Shown here in pieces: positions 33,632-42,316 of a DNA stretch of 64,000 nt (positions are counted from its first letter, which is position 1; the number at the start of each line of letters is the position of its first letter). The DNA is from Micromonospora sp. NBC_01813. Its GTDB lineage: Bacteria; Actinomycetota; Actinomycetes; Mycobacteriales; Micromonosporaceae. The position numbers and the translations under genes are program-made. The DNA is taken from the NCBI RefSeq assembly GCF_035917335.1, contig NZ_CP109067.1, positions 4,339,001 to 4,403,000 of the forward strand, read 5' to 3'. The notes beneath the pieces were generated by a model. The model saw nothing but the letters and a program-made list of their open reading frames with translations, was not told the origin of the DNA and searched no databases.

Positions 33632-34990
33632 TCAGACCGGCAGCTTGCCGGCGCCGGCGGTGAGCTTGGTGTAGAGCGGGACGGCGACGGCCGGCAGGAC
33701 CGGGCCGTGCCGCAGGGTCGGCGTCCAGCCGGCGTCGGCGCCGAGGTCTGGTTCGTTCACCGCGTTGTACGCGTCGAGCAGGCTGGCCGGGCGCAGTGGC
33801 CGATGTCCTTGCGCCACCCAGCTGCCCTTTTCGGAGAGCACGGTGCCGCCCCAGTCGTAGAGCAGGTCCGCGGTGGCGATGCCGGGAGCCAGGTCGAACG
33901 CGTTGTTCTCCAGGTACGGCGCACCCTGTACGCCGACGCCGATCGCGTACTGGAAATCCTCGCCGGACAGATTGTAGTGATTGTTGTAGACGTCGATCTG
34001 GCCGAATCGGATCCGGGGCAGCCGCTGCAGGCTGCCGTCGAAGATGTTGTGGTGCAGGGTGACGTTGAGCCGGCCGACGTCCGGGCCGACGGTGTTGGAC
34101 GAACCGATCAGCATGACCTTGTCGCGCCCGTCGAACTTGTTGTAGGAAACGGTCACCAGGCTCGCGGTGTGGGTGATGTCGAGCGCACCGTCGTGCACCT
34201 GCAGCGGCCGGCCGAAGTGGACAGGTTGGGCGCTGTCCGGGTTGTCGCCGTCGGTGAAGGTGTTGTGGTCGACCCAGACGTTCTCCGAGCGCCGTACCGA
34301 CATCAGGTCGTACTGCGAGTTCCAGTTGCCGGCGTCGCCGTCGTTGGGCGACCAGGCGGGAAAGCAGTCGTACGCGTCGTCGAATGCCATGTTGCGGACG
34401 ATGACGTTGTTGGCGCTGTCGACCATCAGGGTGAGGTTCTCGAAGGTCGCGCCGCGCAGGCCGATGATGGTGGTGTTGGGGCCGACGTTGATCTGCGTCT
34501 GCGCGGTCTGGTTGGTCACCGACCGACGCCGGGCGTCCTCCAGCGGCCCGCTGGGATTCACCCGACCCCACACCGCCGGGTCGTAGGTGGCCAGGAACTC
34601 GTCGAAGTCGTATTCGGGGTCGGCCAGGTCGGCGCAGTGCAGGCGGGTGCCGTCGGGGTCGTCGAAGCCGTTGACGGTGCCTTTGACGTAGATGATTTTC
34701 GGGGTGGCGTTGGTCCGGTTGGTGGCGTTGTCGCCGCCGAGCGCGTCGACCAGCTCGGTACGGTTGTCGACGACGTACACCTGATCGGCGCTGGCCGCCG
34801 CGCCGCCGGTGGTGCCGGGGCCGGCGGCGGCCCAGCCGTCGTTGGTCGGCAGCACCTGCCGGCCCAGCGACCGGGCCACCCAGGACAGCCGGTCGGAGTC
34901 CTGGTCGTCGCCCCCGGCCACCGCAGCTCCCGGCAGCACCGCCACGAGGGCCACTCCGGCCACGACGGCAGTCATTCTCCTCAGTCGCAT
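33632..34990 (-). CDS. Secreted PL1-type pectate lyase
   Basis: A 452-residue pectate lyase of polysaccharide lyase family 1. A signal peptide (MRLRRMTAVVAGVALVAVLPGAAVA) is followed by a right-handed beta-helix. Family signatures seen in order: NTTIIGLRGATFENLTLMV, the calcium-site region VIVRNMAFDDAYDCFPAW, VWVDHNTFTDGD (the vWiDH motif) and the catalytic RLPRIRFGQIDVYNNHY (RxPxxR). The start at 34990 is supported by GGAG seven bases upstream; the frame continues to 35032. It follows the Gfo/Idh gene on the same strand but has its own promoter region (35033-35213), which is unusually AT-rich. Confidence 0.9.
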   Translation of the reverse strand: MRLRRMTAVVAGVALVAVLPGAAVAGGDDQDSDRLSWVARSLGRQVLPTNDGWAAAGPGTTGGAAASADQVYVVDNRTELVDALGGDNATNRTNATPKIIYVKGTVNGFDDPDGTRLHCADLADPEYDFDEFLATYDPAVWGRVNPSGPLEDARRRSVTNQTAQTQINVGPNTTIIGLRGATFENLTLMVDSANNVIVRNMAFDDAYDCFPAWSPNDGDAGNWNSQYDLMSVRRSENVWVDHNTFTDGDNPDSAQPVHFGRPLQVHDGALDITHTASLVTVSYNKFDGRDKVMLIGSSNTVGPDVGRLNVTLHHNIFDGSLQRLPRIRFGQIDVYNNHYNLSGEDFQYAIGVGVQGAPYLENNAFDLAPGIATADLLYDWGGTVLSEKGSWVAQGHRPLRPASLLDAYNAVNEPDLGADAGWTPTLRHGPVLPAVAVPLYTKLTAGAGKLPV

Positions 34991-35055
34991 TGCCACACTC
35001 CGCACTATCGTTAGGGGTGGATCACGTAACACTCACGCAATCTTCCTGATCCCAA

Positions 35056-35113
35056 ACGATAAAATGTTACGAAGAAGCAAGTCAATGGACTGCGTTTGCA
35101 GATTGTTTGCAGA
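35056..35113 (-). promoter_or_regulatory. Promoter and tandem TTTGCAG elements upstream of PL1 lyase
   Basis: Read on the minus strand: -35 TTGACT (35080-35085), an 18-base spacer and -10 TATCGT (35056-35061), about 66 bases before the start codon. Directly upstream of the -35 are two CTGCAAAC elements (on the plus strand TTTGCAG around 35095-35101 and 35106-35112). The same core occurs in the operators around the LacI gene at 42 kb, so the lyase may be in that regulon. Confidence 0.5.
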
Positions 35114-35213
35114 TGAATCGGGCACAATTTGTTTACGCGGCGAAGATTCGCCGAGGTCGGTGATGCTTCGTCCGATTTTCTCAATACCGATATGGCTGGC
35201 GATTTGCAAGGGC

Positions 35214-36401
35214 TCAGCCGCCGGCCGTCACCTCCCGATCCAGTCGGGTCCGCTGCGGGCGTACCGCCCATGCCACGTCGAGCTCGGAGAAGAGCGACAA
35301 CTCGGCGGCGGCCCGCCGCACCATCGCGTTGATTCCCTTGATCGTCACGACCCGGTCGGTGCCGGCCACCCCGGTCGCCACCACGTGCTCCGCCCCGACC
35401 AGCTGCGGCTCGACCGCCGCCTGCACCACTTCCAGCAGGCCGGTGAACGGCTCGGTGCGGGCCAGCGGGGCGATCAACGGCACCCCGACCGGGTCCCGCC
35501 GGTGGGCCAGCAGGTTCTCCAGCAGCCCGACCCGGCCCGGCACCGGCCGCAACGTCGGCTCGGCGGGCAGCCGCAACCGGTCCGTCGGATACTCCAGCAC
35601 GGCGGTGCCGGCCGTGCCGTGCACCAGCACCTCGCCGGGAACGAAGTCCTCGCCGGCCAGGGTCACCGCGACCACGATCGCCAACCCGGATTCCAGGGTG
35701 ATCCGCATCGACGCGGTGTCGTCCACCTCGATCGGGCGGACCCGGTAGCGCTCCAGCTCCACCAGCACCGGCGGGCTGCCGTCCACCGCGCCGGCCACCG
35801 CCAGGCACTGCATGGTGGCGTGCGCCAGCGGGTTGGCCAGCGCGCCGTCCAGCGACGGCCGGCCGTCGACGGTGCGCCGCCCGGCCCACGGCGACCGCCG
35901 GTAGTAGGCGTCGTCGCGCTGCCAGGAAGCCACCGTCGAGATGCCGGTGACGGTGCCGAGCCGGCCGTCGGTCGCCGCCGCGGTCAACTCGGCCAGCGCC
36001 GCCGACCCGAGCGCCTGGAAGCCGACCTGACACACCCGGCCGTGTCGGGCCAGGGCGGCGGCGAGCCGCCGGTGCTCGTCGAGCGAGAGCACCGGCGGCT
36101 TCTCCAACAACAGGTCCGCCCCGGCGGCCAGGGCGTCGAGGGCGATCGGCAGATGGGTGTACGGCGGGGTGCAGATCACCACCACGTCCGGCCGGGTCCG
36201 CGCCAGCAACCGCCGATGGTCGGTGAGGACCTCGACCCCGGCCGGGATCGGCGCGTCCGGCGCCGGCCCGACCGGGCGTACGTCGACCAGCCCGACCAGC
36301 CGCAGCGCGCCGCTGTCGTGCAGTGGGGCGATCTGCCGCCGGTGCCACAGTCCGTGGCCGTTGGCGCCGATCAGGGCCACCCGGGGCGGCTCGGTCGTCA
36401 C
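35214..36401 (-). CDS. Gfo/Idh/MocA family oxidoreductase
   Basis: A 395-residue NAD(P)-dependent oxidoreductase with an N-terminal Rossmann fold (VALIGANGHGLWHRR; VVVICTPPYTHLPIALDAL; the family EKPP motif in DLLLEKPPVL) and a C-terminal alpha/beta substrate domain (SLDGALANPLAHATMQCLA). The usual EKP Lys is kept. Substrate is probably a sugar or uronate derivative given its place at the end of the uronate operon. The GTG at 36401 is chosen because GGAGG lies eight bases upstream; an ATG at 36416 would contain that site. Confidence 0.8.
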   Translation of the reverse strand: MTTEPPRVALIGANGHGLWHRRQIAPLHDSGALRLVGLVDVRPVGPAPDAPIPAGVEVLTDHRRLLARTRPDVVVICTPPYTHLPIALDALAAGADLLLEKPPVLSLDEHRRLAAALARHGRVCQVGFQALGSAALAELTAAATDGRLGTVTGISTVASWQRDDAYYRRSPWAGRRTVDGRPSLDGALANPLAHATMQCLAVAGAVDGSPPVLVELERYRVRPIEVDDTASMRITLESGLAIVVAVTLAGEDFVPGEVLVHGTAGTAVLEYPTDRLRLPAEPTLRPVPGRVGLLENLLAHRRDPVGVPLIAPLARTEPFTGLLEVVQAAVEPQLVGAEHVVATGVAGTDRVVTIKGINAMVRRAAAELSLFSELDVAWAVRPQRTRLDREVTAGG

Positions 36402-36429
36402 GTCGCAAACCTCCATTGCGGATAGCCGG

Positions 36430-37923
36430 TCAGGGTGCGGCCTTGGCCAACGCGTCGACCGCGCCGTGCTTGTGCAGTGCGGTCAGCCAGCCGACGATGC
36501 TTTCCCGGACGACCGGGTCGGCGGCCAGCTCGGGTGGGAAGACCTCGGTCAGCCCGAGCAGGGCGTCGACGACGGAGGCGGGGGTGCCGGCGCTGCCGGC
36601 CAGCGCCGCCCGGATCGGCCCGGCCAGCGGGTCGTCCAACGGCAACTCGGCGCCGTCGTCGGCGCGGCCCTGGACGAACCGCATCCAGGCCGCGACGACC
36701 AGTGCCGACCAGTACGGCGGCTGTCCGGCCGCCCTGCGGTCCGCCATGGTGTGCAGCACCCGCTGCGGCAGCTTCTGGCTGCCGTCCATCGCCACCTGGA
36801 TGGTGCGGTGCCGGATCGCCGGGTTGGCGAACCGCTCCAGCACCGATTCGCCGTAGTCGACCACCGACACCCCGGCCGGCGGGGCGAAGCTGGTGGCGAC
36901 GTCCTCGGCGACGATGCGCCGCAGCACGTCGGCCAGCCCGGGAATCCGCAGCGCCTCGGCGATCGTCTCCCGGCCGGCCAGCGCACCCAGGTACGCGATC
37001 GCCGAGTGCACGCCGTTGAGGCCGCGCAGCTTGAGCCGCTCCCACGGCCCGGCGTCGTCGGTCAGCACCGCGCCGGCCCGGTCCCAGGCCGGCCGGCCGC
37101 CGGGGAAGTCGTCCTCGATCACCCACTGCGAGTACGGCTCCCCGGCGATCGCCGCCAGGTCGGTCACGCCCAGCACCTGCCGGGCGGTGGCCAGCGTCTG
37201 CGCGGTGGCGGCCGGGACGATCCGGTCGACCATGGTGGCGGGGAAGGTGACGTTGGCGTGCACCCAGTCGGCCGCCTCGTCGGGGACCTTCGCGTACGCC
37301 AGGGCCTCGCTGACCAGGCCGTGCAGCCGGCGGCCGTTCGACGGCAGGTTGTCGCAGCTGACCAGGGCCAGCGGCCCGGCGTCGGCGGCGGCGCGGGCGA
37401 GCAGCCCGCGCAGCAGCAGCCCCGGCACGGTGACCGGGGCGCGGTCGGTGCTCAGGTCGGCGGTGACGTCGTCGTCCGGGCGCAGCCGCCCGGTGACCGG
37501 ATCCAGCTGGTACGCCTTCTCCGTCACGGTCAGCGTGACCACTCGGATCGCCGGGTCGGCGAGCAGCGCCACGATCGCCGCCGGGTCACTGGCGGCGTGC
37601 CGTACGCCGGCGAAGGCCCCGACCACCTGGGCCTGCGCCCCGGCGGCGGACAGGGTGGTGACGCTGAACAGGCCGTCCTGGTCGGCGAGGCGGCGTACCA
37701 CGTCGAGGCTGCGTGGGGCGACGCCGATGATGCCCCAGTCGCCGCCGGCCCGCGCGATCGCCTGCTCGGTGTAGACCGCCTGGTGGGCGCGGTGGAACGC
37801 GCCGAGTCCGAGGTGGACGATGCCGGCGCCGACGTCGCCGGGGCGGACCAGTGGCCGGCTGGCCGCCGGCACCCGGTCGAGGGTGCCCAGGCCGAGCAGC
37901 GGGGCGTCGCCGTTCACCGCCAT
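36430..37923 (-). CDS. uxuB: Mannitol-dehydrogenase-family fructuronate/tagaturonate reductase
   Basis: A 497-residue NAD-dependent long-chain polyol dehydrogenase. The N-terminal motif VGAGIVHLGLGAFHRAHQAVY binds NAD, VVTLTVTEKAYQLD is a family signature, and the catalytic region is the conserved KLRGLNGVHSAIAYLG with Lys, Asn and His. Reduces fructuronate to mannonate (UxuB) or tagaturonate to altronate (UxaB-like); sequence alone cannot decide. It overlaps the dehydratase gene by ten bases and follows isomerase genes in the same operon, consistent with step two of uronate catabolism. Confidence 0.85.
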   Translation of the reverse strand: MAVNGDAPLLGLGTLDRVPAASRPLVRPGDVGAGIVHLGLGAFHRAHQAVYTEQAIARAGGDWGIIGVAPRSLDVVRRLADQDGLFSVTTLSAAGAQAQVVGAFAGVRHAASDPAAIVALLADPAIRVVTLTVTEKAYQLDPVTGRLRPDDDVTADLSTDRAPVTVPGLLLRGLLARAAADAGPLALVSCDNLPSNGRRLHGLVSEALAYAKVPDEAADWVHANVTFPATMVDRIVPAATAQTLATARQVLGVTDLAAIAGEPYSQWVIEDDFPGGRPAWDRAGAVLTDDAGPWERLKLRGLNGVHSAIAYLGALAGRETIAEALRIPGLADVLRRIVAEDVATSFAPPAGVSVVDYGESVLERFANPAIRHRTIQVAMDGSQKLPQRVLHTMADRRAAGQPPYWSALVVAAWMRFVQGRADDGAELPLDDPLAGPIRAALAGSAGTPASVVDALLGLTEVFPPELAADPVVRESIVGWLTALHKHGAVDALAKAAP

Positions 37924-39224
37924 ACCGGGCCGTCCGGGAACGCGTACTCGGCGATCGACTCAGGCTTCATGGTGGCGCTGTAGCCGGGCTGGTCGGGCAC
38001 CAGGTAGCGCCCGCCCCGGGTGCGGACCGGGTCGACGAAGTGTTCGTGCAGGTGGTCGACGTACTCGACCATCCGCCCGTCCAGCGACGTGCCGACCCGC
38101 AGAAAGTCGAAGATCGCCAGGTGCTGCACGTACTCGCAGAGGCCGACGCCGCCGGCGTGCGGGCAGATCGGCACGCCGAACTTGGCGGCCATCAGGATCA
38201 CCGACAGCACCTCGTTGACCCCGGCGATGCGGCACGCGTCGATCTGGCAGACCCGGATCGCCTCGGCCTGCATCAGCTGTTTGAAGATCACCCGGTTGGC
38301 GGCGACCTCACCGGTGGCCACCCGGCAACGCCCGTCGGACAGCTCGGTGACGGCGGCGGCGATCCGGGCGTGGCCGAGCACGTCGTCGGCGTGCGTCGGC
38401 TCCTCGATCCAGTACGGGTCGGCCTCGACCAGCCGGGCCATGTTGGCGATCGCCTCGTCGACGTCCCACACCTGGTTGGCGTCCATCATCAGCAGCGCGT
38501 CCGGGCCGATCTCGGCGCGGATGATCCGAGCCCGGCGGACGTCGTCGTCGATCGGGCCGCCGACCTTCATCTTCATCGCCCGCCAACCGTCGGCGTACGC
38601 CGCCCGGGTCAACGCCCGGACCTTGTCGTCGGGGTAGCCGAGCCAGCCGACCGAGGTGGTGTACGACGGGAACCCGTCGCGCTCCAACTCGGCGAGTCGG
38701 TCGGCCTGCCCGACGAGGCCTTTGTCCAGGATCGCGGCGGCCTCGTCCGGGGTGATCGCGTCGGTGATGTGGTGGAAGTCGATGTTGGCGACGAGTTCGT
38801 CGGTCGGCAGCTCGGCGAGCAGCCGCCACAGCGGTTTGCCCTCCAGTTTGGCCCGCAGGTCCCAGACGGCGTTGACCAGGGCGCCGGATGCCATGTGGAT
38901 GACGCCCTTCTCCGGCCCGAGCCAGCGCAGTTGCACGTCGGCGGTGAGCGAACGCCAGAAGGCGACCGGTTCGGCGAAGATGTCGGCGACGGTACGGCCG
39001 GTGACGTGGTGCGCCAACGCGCGTACCGCCGCGCAGGTGATCTCGTTGCCGCGGCCGTTGGTGAAGGTGAAGCCGGCACCGAAGACCCCGTCGGGTGAGT
39101 CGGTGCGCAGCTCGACGTAGGTCGCCGAGTAGTCGCCCCGGTTGATGGCGTCCGAGCCGTCGCCGGCCGCCGCGGTCGGGAACCGTACGTCGTGCACGTC
39201 GACGCCGGTGATGGTGACACTCAT
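37914..39224 (-). CDS. Enolase-superfamily sugar-acid dehydratase (L-fuconate-dehydratase-like)
   Basis: A 436-residue enolase-superfamily dehydratase. Conserved features resemble L-fuconate dehydratase along the length: DVRFPT near the start, QLRWLGPEKGVIHMASGALVNAVWDL, the catalytic KMKVGG Lys region, metal ligands in MMDANQVWD, IEEPTHADDVLGH and VATGEVAANRVIF, and the C-terminal FPHAGGVGLCEYVQH-type His motif (here ICPHAGGVGLCEYVQH). Embedded between uxaC and a uronate reductase with no uxaA or uxuA in sight, it may dehydrate altronate or mannonate instead of fuconate. It overlaps uxaC by four bases and the reductase gene by ten. Confidence 0.8.
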   Translation of the reverse strand: MSVTITGVDVHDVRFPTAAAGDGSDAINRGDYSATYVELRTDSPDGVFGAGFTFTNGRGNEITCAAVRALAHHVTGRTVADIFAEPVAFWRSLTADVQLRWLGPEKGVIHMASGALVNAVWDLRAKLEGKPLWRLLAELPTDELVANIDFHHITDAITPDEAAAILDKGLVGQADRLAELERDGFPSYTTSVGWLGYPDDKVRALTRAAYADGWRAMKMKVGGPIDDDVRRARIIRAEIGPDALLMMDANQVWDVDEAIANMARLVEADPYWIEEPTHADDVLGHARIAAAVTELSDGRCRVATGEVAANRVIFKQLMQAEAIRVCQIDACRIAGVNEVLSVILMAAKFGVPICPHAGGVGLCEYVQHLAIFDFLRVGTSLDGRMVEYVDHLHEHFVDPVRTRGGRYLVPDQPGYSATMKPESIAEYAFPDGPVWR

Positions 39225-40714
39225 CCGAGGCTCTCTCCGATCTTGAAGACCCGCTTGGGCAGCCGGTATGCCAGGTCGACGATGGTTTCGGCGGCCTCGT
39301 CGAGGCTGAGCCGGTGCTCGGCGACGAGCCGGGCCAGGTAGCCGGCGTCGACGCGGCGGGCCACGTCGTGGCGGGCCGGGATGGAGCAGAACGCCCGGGT
39401 GTCGTCGACGAACCCGGCGGTGTTGTAGAAGCCGGCGGTCTCGGTGACCGCCTCGCGGAAGCGCCGCAGCACCTCCGGGGAGTCCAGGAACCACCACGGG
39501 GCACCGAGGTAGAGGGCGGCGTACCCGCCGGCCAGCGGGGCCAGCTCCCGGGTGAACGTGTACTCGTCGAGGGTGTAGACGACCAGCCGCAGCCGCGGGT
39601 CGTTGCCGTAGGAGTCGAGCAGCGCCGTCAACGCGTGCAGGTACTCGGTGGCCTGCGGGATGTCGCCGCCGACGTCGCGGCCGTGGTTGGTGTACAGCCA
39701 TTTGTTGTGGTTGCGCACCGAGCCGGGGTGCAGCTGCATCACCAGGCCGTCCTCGATGGACATCCGGGCGAACTCGACCAGCATGTGCGCCCGGAACGCC
39801 TCGGCGTCGGCGACGGTGGCGTCGCCGCGCAGCCCACGCTCGTACAGCTCGGCGGCCTCGCGTCGGTCCAGGTCGAGAGTGAGCGCGGTCAGGTGGCCGT
39901 GGTCGGAGCTGGTCGCCCCGGCGGCGATGAAGGCCTGCCGGCGGAGGCGCAGCGCGGCGAGGAACCCGGCGTACGTCTCGGTGTCCTCGCCGGTGATGGT
40001 GCCCAGCGTGGTGACGTTGTCGCGCCAGTCGTCGAACTCGAAGTCGACGACGTTGTCCGGCCGGAACGTGGTGATCACCCGACCGCCGGGGCCGCCCCAG
40101 CCGTCGGCGGCCAGCTTGGCGTGCCGGCCGAGATCGTCCAGCGGGGATTCGGTGGTGGCCAGCACCTCGATGTTGAAGCGGTCGAACAGCGCCCGGGGCC
40201 GGTATGCCGGCTCGGCCAGCCTGGCCGCGATCGCGTCGTAGATCTCGTCGGCGGTCGCCGGGCTCAGCGCGGCGGTCACTCCGAACACCTCGGCGAAGGT
40301 CTTCTCCAGCCACATCCGCGACGGGGTGCCCCGGAACAGGTGCCAGTTGGCGGCGAGTCGGCGCCAGATGGCCCGGCCGTCGGTCTCGGTGGCGTAGCCG
40401 CCGTCGCCGGCCGGTGGGTGGGCCCGGACGCCGGGCCGGGTCGGCACGCCCAGCTCGCCGGGTGGGATGCCCTGGCTGAGCAGCATCCGGGTCACGTAGT
40501 GGTCCGGCACCACGAGCAGCCGCGCCGGGTCCGGGAACGGTTCGTCGTCGGCCAGCAGCGCCGGATCGACATGGCCGTGCGGGGAGATGATCGGCAACGG
40601 CCGGGCGTACGCGTACAGCTCGCGGGCGATCGACCGCTGGGTGGGTTCGGCCGGAAACAGCTGGTCGGCCAGCGGGCCGGCGCTCGCGGATGCCGGATCG
40701 GGTTGAGGGGACAC
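39221..40714 (-). CDS. uxaC: Glucuronate/galacturonate isomerase
   Basis: A 497-residue uronate isomerase (UxaC) of the amidohydrolase superfamily, converting galacturonate to tagaturonate or glucuronate to fructuronate. Family motifs: ISPHGHVDP (metal-binding His pair), GTPSRMWLEKTFAEVFGV, FDRFNIEVLATTESPLDDL, VITTFRPD, MQLHPGSVRNHN and the C-terminal GAPWWFLDSPEV. Length fits the family (about 470-500). The GTG start at 40714 has a GAGGAG site upstream. First enzyme of the inferred catabolic order, and translationally coupled to the dehydratase. Confidence 0.92.
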   Translation of the reverse strand: MSPQPDPASASAGPLADQLFPAEPTQRSIARELYAYARPLPIISPHGHVDPALLADDEPFPDPARLLVVPDHYVTRMLLSQGIPPGELGVPTRPGVRAHPPAGDGGYATETDGRAIWRRLAANWHLFRGTPSRMWLEKTFAEVFGVTAALSPATADEIYDAIAARLAEPAYRPRALFDRFNIEVLATTESPLDDLGRHAKLAADGWGGPGGRVITTFRPDNVVDFEFDDWRDNVTTLGTITGEDTETYAGFLAALRLRRQAFIAAGATSSDHGHLTALTLDLDRREAAELYERGLRGDATVADAEAFRAHMLVEFARMSIEDGLVMQLHPGSVRNHNKWLYTNHGRDVGGDIPQATEYLHALTALLDSYGNDPRLRLVVYTLDEYTFTRELAPLAGGYAALYLGAPWWFLDSPEVLRRFREAVTETAGFYNTAGFVDDTRAFCSIPARHDVARRVDAGYLARLVAEHRLSLDEAAETIVDLAYRLPKRVFKIGESLG

Positions 40715-40759
40715 GGAAGCAGGCTCCTCGCGGGTACGCAGGGTCGGGGTGGTCGCCGG

Positions 40760-42088
40760 TCAGTCGACGGTGAGCAGGTCGGCGACCTGCACGGGTTGGC
40801 CGGTTTCGAAGGACCGGTTGGCGGCCAGGCCGGTGAGCAGCGCGAGGGCGCCGTCGCGGGCGGTGGCGGCGCGGCCCATCGGGTCGGTTTCGCCGCCGAA
40901 GAGCACGGCGGTCATCTTGGCGTCGGCGCCGCCGTGGCCGGTCCGGGTGTAGCCGGTGACCGGCACCTGGCGGGGCTGCTCCCAGAACGGCCGGACGGTG
41001 ATCTTCGCCCAGCCCTCCTCGACCGCCGCCTGGACGCCGTGCAACGCGGCGCCCTTGAGCTCGCCGGCGGCGTACGGGCTGACGAAGTCGCTCTCCACCA
41101 CCTCCAGCTCGAGCCGACCCCGGCTGCCATTGAACATCACCCGGTAGCCCTCCCACGGCGCGTACGCGGTGAGGTGGTAGGTCATCGTGGCGCCGGTGGA
41201 GTAGGTGGCCAGCACCGACATGTCGTCCTCGATGGTCACGCCGGGGGCGAAGACGTTCTGGTCTCGGTGGTAGCCGTCCTCGGTCTCGGCTTCCAGGTAG
41301 AGCGCGCGCAGCCGGGGGTGGGCGGCGAGTTGCAGGGCGAACGGGTCTCCGGCGGCGGCGACGGCACCGTGGGCCCGGTCGTAGTCGCGGGCGTAGCCGT
41401 GCCGGCGGCCGGGCTCGCCGTAGAAGAACAGCCGGCCGGCCGCGTAGACCTGCACCGGGACCGCGTCGAGCCACCAGTTGACCAGGTCGAAGTGGTGGCC
41501 GGCCTTGTGGACCATCAGCCCGCCGGAGTTGGCCTTGTCGCGGTGCCAGCGGCGGAAGTAGTCGGCGCCGTGGCGTACGTCGAGCAGCCATTCGAAGTGC
41601 ACCGAGCCGACTTCGCCGATCTCGCCGTCGGCGAGCACCTGGCGGACGCGTTCGTGCAGCGGGTTGTAGCGGTAGTTGAACGCGACCCGCACGCCGCGCC
41701 CGGTCTGCGCCACCGCGTCGAGGATGCGGCGGCAGCCCGGCACGTCGACGGTCATCGGCTTCTCGGTGATCACGTCGCAGCCGGCGTGCAGGGCGGCGAC
41801 GATGTACTCGTCGTGGGTGCGGTCGACGGTGGTGACCAGGACGACGTCGACCCGTTCCTTGCCCAGCATGGCGACGAACTCGCTGGCCGGGTAGGTCGCG
41901 ACGGCGTCGCGGCCGAGTTCTTCGAGCCAGGAGTTGTGCGCGTCCATCCGGGCCTGGTTGTTGTCGGCGAAGGCGACGAGTTCGGCGGTGTCCCGGTGGT
42001 CGAGCACCAGGGCGCGGACGAACATCTCGGCGCGGGCGCCGGTGCCGACGAGCGCGTAGCGCAGCCGCCGTTCGGGTTCTGGGGACAT
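40760..42088 (-). CDS. Gfo/Idh/MocA family oxidoreductase, first gene of the uronate operon
   Basis: A 442-residue NAD(P)-dependent oxidoreductase. The Rossmann part is RYALVGTGARAEMFVRAL and VDVVLVTTVDRTHDEYIVAAL, the family EKP motif is CDVITEKPMTVDVPG, and the C-terminal domain includes GGLMVHKAGHHFDLVNWWL. The related motif GHHFD suggests a sugar-acid or glycoside substrate, such as unsaturated or branched uronosyl units. The start at 42088 has GGAGGCGGAG upstream; the frame runs to 42202 through the operator region. It is the promoter-proximal gene of the minus-strand operon and is divergent from the LacI gene. Confidence 0.82.
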   Translation of the reverse strand: MSPEPERRLRYALVGTGARAEMFVRALVLDHRDTAELVAFADNNQARMDAHNSWLEELGRDAVATYPASEFVAMLGKERVDVVLVTTVDRTHDEYIVAALHAGCDVITEKPMTVDVPGCRRILDAVAQTGRGVRVAFNYRYNPLHERVRQVLADGEIGEVGSVHFEWLLDVRHGADYFRRWHRDKANSGGLMVHKAGHHFDLVNWWLDAVPVQVYAAGRLFFYGEPGRRHGYARDYDRAHGAVAAAGDPFALQLAAHPRLRALYLEAETEDGYHRDQNVFAPGVTIEDDMSVLATYSTGATMTYHLTAYAPWEGYRVMFNGSRGRLELEVVESDFVSPYAAGELKGAALHGVQAAVEEGWAKITVRPFWEQPRQVPVTGYTRTGHGGADAKMTAVLFGGETDPMGRAATARDGALALLTGLAANRSFETGQPVQVADLLTVD

Positions 42089-42118
42089 CGCTGCTCCGCC
42101 TCCGGTTGGCCGCAGTCT

Positions 42119-42152
42119 TCGCTGCAGTGGTCGCTGCAAAGGTTTGCAGCGA
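42119..42152. promoter_or_regulatory. LacI-type operator with extra half-site
   Basis: A perfect palindrome at 42131-42152 has 10-bp arms TCGCTGCAAA and TTTGCAGCGA around GG. A further direct copy of TCGCTGCA lies at 42119-42126. The array sits 31-64 bases before the start of the uronate operon's first gene, in the gap shared with the divergent LacI gene. The GCAAA/TTTGC core is typical of LacI-family sites. Confidence 0.6.
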
Positions 42153-42275
42153 AGTTGCCATGAGACGGATACCTTCGTCAATGGAATCCGCCAAACCGGC
42201 ACTTCTTGTCCTGAATTGCCCGTCTATGATCACCCCGCAGGTCGCCAGCCGCAACAAATACGCAATCGAAGACCG

Positions 42276-42304
42276 TTGACACGTGAGCAACCGTTTGCAT
42301 TAAT
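42276..42304 (+). promoter_or_regulatory. Promoter with embedded LacI-type operator before lacI-type gene
   Basis: A -35 TTGACA (42276-42281) and -10 ATTAAT (42299-42304) with a 17-base spacer precede the LacI gene. The spacer contains GCAACCGTTTGC, a GCAA-n-CG-n-TTGC palindrome with the central CG expected of LacI-family operators. This suggests the regulator represses its own gene and, through 42119-42152, the divergent uronate operon. Confidence 0.6.
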
Positions 42305-42316
42305 TGGCGAACCAAC

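Noticed and set aside
39225-42290. Very long minus-strand frame extending the dehydratase gene
   Set aside because: It overlaps uxaC and the Gfo/Idh gene in another frame and encodes Arg/Pro/Ala noise; GC-rich codon bias keeps such shadow frames open.
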